Below, piece after piece: positions 41,371 to 48,390 of a DNA stretch of 63,212 nucleotides. The notes under the pieces were generated by a model. It was not told the DNA's origin. It worked only from the letters and a program-made list of their open reading frames with translations, and did not search any database. Origin of the DNA: DASYAE01 sp036501535 (GTDB taxonomy: Bacteria > Actinomycetota > Actinomycetes > Streptomycetales > Catenulisporaceae); assembly GCA_036501535.1 (NCBI GenBank), contig DASYAE010000216.1, positions 1 to 63,212 of the forward strand. The letters run 5' to 3'. How positions within the stretch are numbered: the first letter of the stretch is position 1; the number at the start of each line of letters is the position of its first letter. A program made the position numbers and the translations under genes.

Positions 41371-42213
41371 TCAGTTCTCCGGGCAGCGGAACTGGTTGCG
41401 GGTGATCGCGTCCATCGCGGCGTCGGGAAGCAGCCTGCGCAGCGCGATCAGGCCGCGGGCCATCGCTCCGACGGGATAGCGGGCGCGGGGCCGTGAGCGC
41501 AGGGCGGCGCGTTCCACGGCCTTGGCCACGTGATCGGCGCTCAGCGCGAAACTCACCGCCTTCGGCTTGTACGCGGCGCTGACCCGGGTTTCGAGGTCCA
41601 CATGGAAGCGGTCGTACACTCCGCCGTCAGGCCCCGGGATCGTCTCGTTGATCTTGTCCGGGAACGGGGTGAGTATGGGCCCTGGTTCGACGATGACGAC
41701 GGTGACGCCCAGGCCGCGCACCTCGAGGCGCAGCGCGTCGGAGAATGCTTCGACCGCGTATTTGGACGCGTGCAGGTAACCCGCGCCGGGGAGGGAAAAG
41801 TGCCCGCCCATCGACGCCACGTTGACGATCCGGCCGCTGCGGCGGGCCCGCATGGCCGGCAGCACCAGCTGGGTCAGGGTGGCCAGGCCGAAGAAGTTGG
41901 TCTCGAACAGCCTGCGGGCATCGTCGATGTCTACGCGCTCTGTCGCGCCCTGGATGCCGTAGGCGGCATTGTTGATCAGGATGCCGACGGCGCCGTGGTC
42001 GCTCTCGACGCGCTTGACCGCAGCGACCATGGTGTCCTTCTCGGTGAGGTCGAGCGGCAGCGTCACCGCTCCCTCCTCCTGGAGCGCCGCGAGGGCGCCG
42101 ACGTTCCTGGCCGTGGCGTAGACGGGGTGCCCGGCGCGCAGGAAGCGCCGGGCCGCAGCCTCACCGACGCCCGAGGAGCATCCCGTGATCAGGACGGCCG
42201 GCCGCGTGGTCAT
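41371..42213 (-). CDS. SDR oxidoreductase with an altered catalytic tyrosine
   Basis: This 280-residue classical SDR has ITGCSSGVGE (cofactor loop), LPLDLTEKD, ILINNAAYGI and Ser134 in NVASMGG. The catalytic block, normally YxxxK with Lys four residues on, reads GYLHASKYAVEAF: Lys151 is kept but position 147 is Leu, and Tyr stands at 146. Either the Tyr is shifted by one residue or activity is altered. Overlap ATGA with the methyltransferase gene shows coupling. A carbonyl or alcohol step on a carrier-bound acyl chain is plausible. Confidence 0.8.
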   Translation of the reverse strand: MTTRPAVLITGCSSGVGEAAARRFLRAGHPVYATARNVGALAALQEEGAVTLPLDLTEKDTMVAAVKRVESDHGAVGILINNAAYGIQGATERVDIDDARRLFETNFFGLATLTQLVLPAMRARRSGRIVNVASMGGHFSLPGAGYLHASKYAVEAFSDALRLEVRGLGVTVVIVEPGPILTPFPDKINETIPGPDGGVYDRFHVDLETRVSAAYKPKAVSFALSADHVAKAVERAALRSRPRARYPVGAMARGLIALRRLLPDAAMDAITRNQFRCPEN

Positions 42214-42806
42214 GAGACGCTCTCCCTCTCCCGTTCGACGCGGCGCATTCCGGTTCCCAGCGGCAGGAACCGGCCGGTCCTGGTGATGTAGTCCCTGTAT
42301 TCGTCGCCGAACTCGGACCTGCTGAGCTTGCCCTCCTCCTTGGCCGCAAGGGAGTTGAGCATCGCGGCCATGTAGACGAACGCTGCGAGCGTGCCCCAGT
42401 GCGGGAAGGCGAGCAGGGCGCCGCCGAAGGCGAGCAGGTACGCCAGGTAGAAGGGGTGGCGGACCTTCTGGTACGCGCCCCAGGTGACAATGTGCTGCGG
42501 GTCGTCGTCGGGTTGGTGCCACAGTGCGATCGGCACCCGGTGCGTGCCGATGGTCAGCGCCACCATCGCGACCGACGCCGTGAACAGGACGACCGCGACC
42601 AGGCCGGTCGCCGTCAGCCAGCCGGCGGGGACCGTCGGCCCGACCTTGGCGATGAGGCAGGCCACGATGAAGAGCGGGCACAGCCCGATCGGCAGCGCCG
42701 TCAGCCACCAGCGCAGGTTCAGCACTCCGGCGCGGAAGAAGAGCCGGGGCGTGGCGGTGATGAGGACGAAGTCGAGCAGCAGGAGCAGCAGGACGGCGGA
42801 GTTCAC
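42210..42806 (-). CDS. ICMT/PEMT-like membrane methyltransferase
   Basis: This 198-residue membrane protein has four or five hydrophobic segments and the C-terminal motif WGAYQKVRHPFYLAYLLAFGGAL followed by EEGKLSRSEFGDEYRDYI, typical of isoprenylcysteine carboxyl methyltransferases and phospholipid N-methyltransferases (SAM-dependent). A product inside the membrane could be methylated at a carboxyl, hydroxyl or amine. It overlaps the SDR gene by ATGA and follows the ACP gene by 12 bases. Confidence 0.8.
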   Translation of the reverse strand: MNSAVLLLLLLDFVLITATPRLFFRAGVLNLRWWLTALPIGLCPLFIVACLIAKVGPTVPAGWLTATGLVAVVLFTASVAMVALTIGTHRVPIALWHQPDDDPQHIVTWGAYQKVRHPFYLAYLLAFGGALLAFPHWGTLAAFVYMAAMLNSLAAKEEGKLSRSEFGDEYRDYITRTGRFLPLGTGMRRVERERESVS

Positions 42807-42818
42807 GATGGCCCGCCC

Positions 42819-43085
42819 TTACGCCCCGGCCGGGTCCGGCAGGCGGGAGAAGACCAGGTCGGCGAGGTCCCCGAGCGTGCGCACCTCGGCGAAGTCCTCC
42901 CTGGACAGGGCGATGTCATAGTCCTCCTGCAGGTCCACCACGAGTTCGACTGTTGTCATGCTGTCGAGTGCGAGGTCTGCGATGGCGGTGTCCGGGGCGA
43001 GCCCGGAGGCGGGCAGGGACGTCACCGCGGCGACTTTCTGCGCCAGCTCGGTGAAGGATCGGTCAGCCACGGGAGGGGGCTCCAT
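42819..43085 (-). CDS. Acyl carrier protein
   Basis: This 88-residue carrier protein has FTELAQKVAAVTSLP and the attachment site LALDSMTTVELVVDLQEDY, with Ser42 for phosphopantetheine. The length and acidic helix II (VELVVDLQEDYDI) are typical of a stand-alone ACP. As FAALs work on such carriers, it is the likely partner of the FAAL in the same operon. A phosphopantetheinyl transferase is not in the window and must come from elsewhere. Confidence 0.9.
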   Translation of the reverse strand: MEPPPVADRSFTELAQKVAAVTSLPASGLAPDTAIADLALDSMTTVELVVDLQEDYDIALSREDFAEVRTLGDLADLVFSRLPDPAGA

Positions 43086-43139
43086 TCTGGGCGAGGGCCG
43101 GGGCGGCGTGCCGGAGGCGGGCTCGGGCGGGCGAGACGC

Positions 43140-43700
43140 TCACGTCTCGTCCCCGCGCAGGAAGGCGACCCGTTCCCCGTACTCGGCCAGCGCCGCGGCG
43201 TAGATCTCCTGGTCTGCTTCGGTGAACCGGTTGACCGTGGTCTCGATGTGCTCGGCGCCGTACCGGCCGGCCATGTCCTCCAGGGCCTTGCGCACGTACT
43301 CGATGTGCCAGCGCTCGTCGAGCATGATCCGCTCGATCGTCTGCTTGACCCTCGGATGCAGGCCGGGCACGCGCGCCTGGCGGCGGTACTGCCCGATCAC
43401 CCGCTTCTCGAAGACCTGCGTGATGGCCATGACCTCCATGAGGTTGTTCGGCGTGCCGATCGCCTCCATGTACCGGTCCTGATAGGACTCGCGCATCTTG
43501 ATCGGGTGGGAGTCCAGGTCGTTGATGCACTCGTTCCAGTACCGGGCGTGGCCGGCCTCGTCGGCGAAGTGGTGGGTCAGCTGGGCCTGCAGCCGGCCGG
43601 GGCGCACCATCCGCGCGACCCGGCCGAAGAACAGCGCGCCGTTGATCTCGGAGCTGCGGTAGTAGCTCAGCAGCCAGAGATCGTTCTCGGTCAGGGTCAT
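43140..43700 (-). CDS. Ferritin-like diiron protein
   Basis: This 186-residue four-helix protein has a full carboxylate-bridged diiron site: Glu18 (SSEINGALFFGR), Glu48/His51 (DEAGHARYW), Glu98 (ITQVFEKRV) and Glu129/His132 (DERWHIEY). The order E-ExxH-E-ExxH is that of ferritin-like oxidases and hydroxylases (related to MiaE-type and aldehyde-deformylating proteins). In this cluster it may hydroxylate or desaturate an acyl chain on the ACP. It overlaps the upstream reductase gene by ATGA. Confidence 0.8.
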   Translation of the reverse strand: MTLTENDLWLLSYYRSSEINGALFFGRVARMVRPGRLQAQLTHHFADEAGHARYWNECINDLDSHPIKMRESYQDRYMEAIGTPNNLMEVMAITQVFEKRVIGQYRRQARVPGLHPRVKQTIERIMLDERWHIEYVRKALEDMAGRYGAEHIETTVNRFTEADQEIYAAALAEYGERVAFLRGDET

Positions 43701-44833
43701 GGCGTTGCTCCGATCGGGACGGCGAGCTGTGTTTCCCCCGCGCTCCGGCGCCCCCAGCGGGTGCGCACCAGCGACGTGCACACGGCCTCGACCAGGGGGC
43801 CGGCCGCTCCGAACGACGACCCGCCGGGCCAGGAGCCCATCAGGCTGCTGTTGTCGAACGACTTGGGGCAGAACAGCTGCTCGGCGAACGGCGCGACGGA
43901 GCGCAGCGCACCGGCCGCGGGGCTCGCGCTGAGCATCTGCGTCGCCGCGACCAGCGTGCGGAAGGCCTCGAGGTCGCAGAACTCCGGCCGCAGCAGCCGT
44001 CGGCGGGTGAACGACTCGTCGGTCTCGAACACGTCGAACGCGGTGTCGACCGTCTCGCGGAGGCTGACCGCCAGCTCCGGAGAGGGGGCCAGATGGTAGA
44101 CGCCGGCAGGCGTGGCGGGGTCCGCCAAATGGACCAGCGCGCCGCTGGTGGCCGCGGCGGTCGCCAGGTACAGCCGGGTGTCGGGCAGGCCGGGGACGAT
44201 GGTGACCAGGCCGTAGAAGAAGAGCTTCAGGGTGTTGTGAAAAGCGTTGTGCTGGGTGGCATGCCCGTGCTCGTCGTCGGCGATGAGCGTGGAGAGCCGG
44301 GCGATCGTGAGGGGCAGGCCGGGGAACTGCTGCGCCACGCGCCGCTCCGCCTCGTGCTTCGACCACTCGTAGTGGTTGACGAAGCCCTCGTGGCCGCTCA
44401 GCAGCGTCTCGGGGACTACTCCGGTCGAGCGACCCGCGCTGATGAGCGTGGACACCAGGACGAAGCGCTGCAGCGAGGGGCACCCGGCCGCGAACTCGGC
44501 GACCCGCACCGTGCCCTCGACGTTGACCCGCTGCGCGTCCGGCCTGGGCAGGTTGAACTCGGTGCGGGCGGCGGCGTGCACGATGACGGTGACCTCGCGG
44601 GTGACCTCCGCCATCGGCGCGTCCCCGGCCAGGTCGGCCGGCACGATCCGGATGCGCCCGGCGGCCGCCTCGCCCAGCGCGCTCGAGAGCCCGGCGTGCT
44701 TGGCCGCGAACTCGGCGCGGTCGGCGGCGCGGACCGAGAGCACCAGCCGCTCGTCGGTCTCCGCGAGCATGCGCTGCGCGGTGCGCCGTCCGACGTAGCC
44801 GTCGGCGCCGGTGATCAGGACCAGACCGCTCAT
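43697..44833 (-). CDS. Thioester-reductase-like extended SDR
   Basis: This 378-residue NAD(P)-binding protein starts LVLITGADGYVGRRTAQRML and has IVHAAARTEFNLPRPD, FVLVSTLISAGRS and HYEWSKHEAERRV (YxxxK), like the Thr-reductase domains that release carrier-bound acids as aldehydes or alcohols. A C-terminal 80-residue extension without known motif follows. ATG 44833 overlaps the stop of the ligase gene. It may release or reduce the amino-acid or fatty-acid thioester. Confidence 0.75.
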   Translation of the reverse strand: MSGLVLITGADGYVGRRTAQRMLAETDERLVLSVRAADRAEFAAKHAGLSSALGEAAAGRIRIVPADLAGDAPMAEVTREVTVIVHAAARTEFNLPRPDAQRVNVEGTVRVAEFAAGCPSLQRFVLVSTLISAGRSTGVVPETLLSGHEGFVNHYEWSKHEAERRVAQQFPGLPLTIARLSTLIADDEHGHATQHNAFHNTLKLFFYGLVTIVPGLPDTRLYLATAAATSGALVHLADPATPAGVYHLAPSPELAVSLRETVDTAFDVFETDESFTRRRLLRPEFCDLEAFRTLVAATQMLSASPAAGALRSVAPFAEQLFCPKSFDNSSLMGSWPGGSSFGAAGPLVEAVCTSLVRTRWGRRSAGETQLAVPIGATP

Positions 44834-45753
44834 CCGCGCTCGCTGCCGTGCGCGGCGTCGCGGACGTCCGGCCAGCCGTCCGGGTCGGTGCCCCAGCGGT
44901 CGGTCAGCGCGTAGAGCCAGCGCTCGATGCCGAACGCGACGCAGCCGCTGGTCGCCGGGCGGCCGCCGTGCGTGATGCCGTACGCGGCGCCGAAGTGGTC
45001 CTCGTGCATGTTGACCGAGGCGATGGCCAGGTCGCCGTAGCAGGCTTCGTACTTGGTTGGATGCAGCTTCTGCATCAGGTATCCGGGGTTGGCCTTGGGA
45101 TCGAAGAAGGGGTCTGACGCCGGCTTCCACTCGATGGGCAGCTCCAGCCGGACGGCCAGTTCGTCGACCATGCCGCGGGTGCGCTCGAGGAACCGCTCGG
45201 TCTCCTGCCTGGCGCCGACGTGCACGATCTCCCGCATCCGGAAGCTCCACTGGCGGCGCAGCGGCTCGTAGTGCGCCTCGCGCCGGAAGCAGGTGTTCTT
45301 CGTGGTCACCAGCAGAGGCGCGGTCAGTTCGCGGCCGCTGTGGTGGATGTAGACGTGGTAGCAGGCGGCCGGGGTGAGCACGTCGCGCGGCGCGGTGAGG
45401 CTCTCCGGTTCGGGGGCGGCCGACGCGTCGTCCCGGGCGCTCTCGGCGAAGGCCCGCAGGCCGTCCGGCTCGGCTTTGACGGCGACGCCGAAGGTGGCCA
45501 GGTGCGGAAACGAGGCGAGGTAGCCCACCGGCGCCAGATCCTCGGTCGCGATGAACGAGGCGTGCTCCTCGGGCTGGGCGTTCCAGCGCGCCGCGAGGGA
45601 CCGGAACGCCGCGTCGCACTCCCGCGCCAGCCGCAGCAGCGGCCCGGTGATCGCCGCGTAGCCGCGGTCGCTCCATCCCAGGCCGATGCCGGAGAGCTCG
45701 GCGAGCCGGTCCGCGACAGTGGTCTGATCCGGTCCGGTGCGTATCCCGCTCAT
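44830..45753 (-). CDS. Amino acid:[carrier protein] ligase (class II aaRS-like)
   Basis: This 307-residue protein resembles the catalytic core of atypical seryl-tRNA synthetases but has no tRNA-binding arm. It carries motif 2 in CFRREAHYEPLRRQWSF plus RMREIVHVG, and motif 3 in GCVAFGIERWLYAL. Candidate zinc ligands Cys131, Glu175 and Cys271 are in the order known from these enzymes, which activate Ala, Gly or similar amino acids and attach them to the phosphopantetheine of a small carrier rather than to tRNA. The adjacent 112-residue carrier gene overlaps it, exactly the partner expected. The amino acid is not known. Confidence 0.85.
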   Translation of the reverse strand: MSGIRTGPDQTTVADRLAELSGIGLGWSDRGYAAITGPLLRLARECDAAFRSLAARWNAQPEEHASFIATEDLAPVGYLASFPHLATFGVAVKAEPDGLRAFAESARDDASAAPEPESLTAPRDVLTPAACYHVYIHHSGRELTAPLLVTTKNTCFRREAHYEPLRRQWSFRMREIVHVGARQETERFLERTRGMVDELAVRLELPIEWKPASDPFFDPKANPGYLMQKLHPTKYEACYGDLAIASVNMHEDHFGAAYGITHGGRPATSGCVAFGIERWLYALTDRWGTDPDGWPDVRDAAHGSERG

Positions 45754-46088
45754 CGCGCGTCGCCGCTCTCGTCACCGTCGCTGCCGGTGCCGCTGCCGGT
45801 GCGTGCCGGCAGGGTGTCCAGGAACCGCGCCGCGATGGTCGCCACGTCGCGGAAGTCGCCCGCGCCGAGCACCTCGACGTCGATCGGCTGCCGGCGCAGG
45901 CGCTCGAGGAAGAGGATCAGCTCGGGGATGTGCAGCGAGGTGAGGTGGCGGCCGGCCAGCAGCGGCAGGTCCTCGGTGAGGCCGCCGGGGGGCAGGTCGC
46001 TCGCCCGCGCCGACACCCATGCGCGAAGCTGCGCAATTGGTTCACTGTCGCGAAGCTGCCCGAGCGGGTCAGGGCTCTCAGAAGACAT
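45750..46088 (-). CDS. Carrier protein paired with the aaRS-like ligase
   Basis: This 112-residue protein has helices and a likely attachment site, LLAGRHLTSLHIPELILFLERLRRQPIDVE, with Ser51. The L-T-S-L motif replaces the usual D-S-L of fatty-acid ACPs, as in aminoacyl carrier proteins. The Gly/Ser/Asp-rich tail (GSGTGSDGDESGD) is probably flexible. It overlaps the ligase gene by ATGA and the diiron gene upstream by 11 bases. The role is inferred from sequence and position. Confidence 0.7.
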   Translation of the reverse strand: MSSESPDPLGQLRDSEPIAQLRAWVSARASDLPPGGLTEDLPLLAGRHLTSLHIPELILFLERLRRQPIDVEVLGAGDFRDVATIAARFLDTLPARTGSGTGSDGDESGDAR

Positions 46089-46995
46089 TCTCAGGCTCCT
46101 GTTCGAGGATGCCGGCGGTCAGGAAGAAGCGCAGGCACCTGGCCGAGATCGCGCGGCGGTGCGCGCGCTGGGCCGGGTCGGCCCACGCGTCCTCCGCGAC
46201 CTCCCACGGATCATCGAACCCTGCGTCTGCGTAGACGTCCGGGTTGTAGTACTCCCGCCAGGTCGTGCCGAAGAACAGGCCGAGGCGGGTGCGGACGTCG
46301 GCCAGCGCGGCCGCGTCCCAGTCCGGCGCGTGGGTCTCCCACAGCGCCTGCACGATGGTCCGGTTGAAGACCAGGTGCCGGCTCTCGTCCGCGTGGTGCG
46401 CCTCGTTGATGAAGCGGGAGAGCTCGTGCAGCCGGCCGTCCTTGGCCTGCAGCACGTTGTACCGGTCGGCGTGCTCCTCGAAGAGCAGGACCTTGCTGAA
46501 GAACAGCAGGTCCGACACCGACCGGTCGGCGGTCTCGGCGAACGGGACGTGCCTGCTGCGGTAGACCTTCGCGTAGCGGCGGCAGAAGCCGCCGAAGTAC
46601 ACGCTGTGCTTGTTCTCCTCGTCGAGGAAGTGGTGCAGGTAGTCCGAGACTTCCATCAGGTCACTGCGATACATGCGGGAGGCCAGGCCCGCCATGAGCG
46701 ACTTCTCCCCGTGGATGTTGAGGCTGAAGAAGTTGGCCGCCTCCTGGAAGGCGTATCGCCGGGCCCTGGGATCGTCGGCCGGGATCTCGTGCCGGGTCCC
46801 GTGCAGCGAGGTCAGTTCCGGGGTGAAGAACCAGTCCTGCTCGGGATCGACCGCATCAGGCCACGTCACCGCCTCGTAGGGGTTGCGGTACCGGGCCCGC
46901 GACTGCTCGGTCAGGCGCCCGACTGTGCCCGCCATCGCGCTGATCGACTTGCGCAGCCTGGCGGCCGCGTCGGCCGGCGGCGTCAGCTCCGCCAT
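46078..46995 (-). CDS. AurF-like diiron N-oxygenase
   Basis: This 305-residue protein has the AurF-type diiron pattern: FQEAANFFSLNIHGEKSL, DEENKHSVYFGGF (Glu127/His130), LFEEHADRYN (Glu164) and HADESRHLVFN (Glu194/His197). AurF and relatives oxidise aromatic or other amines to hydroxylamine, nitroso or nitro groups with two irons and O2. Here it follows a carrier protein, so it may work on a carrier-bound amino acid. ATG 46995 overlaps the KASIII-like gene by 13 bases. Confidence 0.82.
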   Translation of the reverse strand: MAELTPPADAAARLRKSISAMAGTVGRLTEQSRARYRNPYEAVTWPDAVDPEQDWFFTPELTSLHGTRHEIPADDPRARRYAFQEAANFFSLNIHGEKSLMAGLASRMYRSDLMEVSDYLHHFLDEENKHSVYFGGFCRRYAKVYRSRHVPFAETADRSVSDLLFFSKVLLFEEHADRYNVLQAKDGRLHELSRFINEAHHADESRHLVFNRTIVQALWETHAPDWDAAALADVRTRLGLFFGTTWREYYNPDVYADAGFDDPWEVAEDAWADPAQRAHRRAISARCLRFFLTAGILEQEPENVF

Positions 46996-47999
46996 GCCGC
47001 GTCCCGGGTGACCTCGAGGATCGTGGCCTGCCAGTTCAGCCCGTGCCCGGCCATCACCAGCAGCAGGCGCTGGCCGGTCCGCACGACGCCGGCGTCCAGC
47101 AGCGCCGCGAGGTTGATCAGGTTGTCCGCCGAGGTCACGTGTCCGACCTCGGCGAGCGTGCTCTGCCAGACCCGGCTGTAGTCGATCCCGAGCAGCCGCG
47201 CGGCGACCTCCCACGCGCTGCGGTTCGTGTTCTGCGGGATCACCCAGTCGATGTCTGCGACGGTCAGGCCGGCCCGCTCCAGGGTCTGCCGGACCAGGCG
47301 CGGGACGTAGGAGAAGAAAACGCCGACCGTCTCGTCGTCCGACGCGGCGTGCAGTCCGCCGTTGGTGATCTGGTGCGAGGCCAGCAGCCGCAGCTCGCCG
47401 GGCTGTACCGCCTCGGCTTCCTTGGCGCGAACCACGCACGCCGCCGCGCCGTCCGACATCACGTTGTAGGACTGCTCGTAGAGAGCGTCGTCCGGGAACC
47501 GGTCGGCAGTGACGCAGAGCACGTTGAGCCACTGCGGCTCGTACGCCAACAGCGCGCCGGCGAGGCGCAGCGAGCCCAGCATGCCGGTGCAGCCCTGCTG
47601 GCCGAGCCCGAAGACCGCCGCCGAGTCGAGGCCGAAGTCGGCCTGGATCCGGCTGGCCGGATAGTCCATCAGATGTTTGACGTCTCTGCTGGACCGCCAC
47701 GCCTCGCTCTCGCCGGCGTTGGCGTTCTCCGGAAGACAGGTCGTGTATATTATTGCGTCAATACCGTCTGGCATCGGCAGTTTCCGCACCGCGGCGCGGG
47801 CCAGTTCGTAAGAGGTCTCCTCCGGCAGGCACATGTGGTGCCGCGCGAAGCCCGCGGAGGCGAGGTCGGCCGCCGTGGACCGGAACCTGCCGGCTTCGCA
47901 GGACTCCTCGATGGTCGGAGACGCGCCGCCCAGGGAGTAGGCGAGCCCGCTCACAAAGGACTGCCTCACCGGGAGCGCAGCGGGAGAGTTCGTGCTCAT
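46983..47999 (-). CDS. KASIII-like condensing/acyltransferase enzyme with altered active site
   Basis: This 338-residue thiolase-fold protein has the nucleophile Cys137 in GLGQQGCTGML. The segment that usually holds His reads DWVIPQNTN (Gln256 in place of His) and the region that usually has Asn reads EVGHVTSADNLINLAALL with His. Altered KASIII proteins often transfer acyl groups to O- or N-nucleophiles rather than condense malonyl chains. As the first gene of the operon after P450, it may join the two carrier-bound acids. The His-to-Gln change is real in the DNA. Confidence 0.8.
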   Translation of the reverse strand: MSTNSPAALPVRQSFVSGLAYSLGGASPTIEESCEAGRFRSTAADLASAGFARHHMCLPEETSYELARAAVRKLPMPDGIDAIIYTTCLPENANAGESEAWRSSRDVKHLMDYPASRIQADFGLDSAAVFGLGQQGCTGMLGSLRLAGALLAYEPQWLNVLCVTADRFPDDALYEQSYNVMSDGAAACVVRAKEAEAVQPGELRLLASHQITNGGLHAASDDETVGVFFSYVPRLVRQTLERAGLTVADIDWVIPQNTNRSAWEVAARLLGIDYSRVWQSTLAEVGHVTSADNLINLAALLDAGVVRTGQRLLLVMAGHGLNWQATILEVTRDAAWRS

Positions 48000-48390
48000 A
48001 GGTCTCCTGGCGCGTCGGGATGTGCCCGTCTGTCGGATGGGAGGCGGACCGGTCGCGGTCCGGTCAAGACTTGTTCGGCACCGAACGAGCTTGTGAGGGG
48101 GCTTAGGCTAGGGCACCTGTGACGACAACGGCAACGCTCAGGATCTGTTCGGCCCGCCGTCGTTTCGGGCGGATCGCTCGGCATGTTCCCGGCGCCGGGA
48201 CTTTATGTCAGGGCCGCGATCCACACGCCCAAGTACGTACACTGAGCAGGAATGACGCGGCGCGGCGCGGCGTCACTGCAACACATGCCGCCAGCACGCC
48301 ACGACCTTGATGAGGCCCAGGCTCGAGCCGGCCTCAAGTCGTACCCACCAGGCCAGGTAACCCCGTCTGTATAACGCAGCCCCACTGGGC
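48000..48390. other. Intergenic promoter region of the FAAL/ligase operon
   Basis: About 390 bases between the P450 end and the operon start. One imperfect 20-bp palindrome (48070-48089) is the main feature. No frame within it shows coding features. Confidence 0.5.
48070..48089. promoter_or_regulatory. Candidate operator of the biosynthetic operon
   Basis: CTTGTTCGG-CA-CCGAACGAG has 9-bp arms with one mismatch and a 2-base centre. It lies 71 bases upstream of the KASIII-like start, where a repressor or activator could control the whole operon. No regulator gene is next to it in the cluster; the GntR at 49753 is the nearest. That it is a regulator site is inferred. Confidence 0.5.

Noticed and set aside
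41371..42708. 445-residue minus-strand frame extending the SDR upstream
   Set aside because: The extra part overlaps the methyltransferase gene in another frame and has no SDR sequence; ATG 42213 with a coupled overlap is better.
45220..47181. 653-residue plus-strand frame opposite the biosynthetic operon
   Set aside because: Antisense to the ligase, carrier and diiron genes, whose motifs are clear; no motif in the plus frame.
48119..48310. 63-codon plus-strand frame in the operon promoter region
   Set aside because: Begins with GTG in a non-coding region with no ribosome binding site and no similarity to anything I know.
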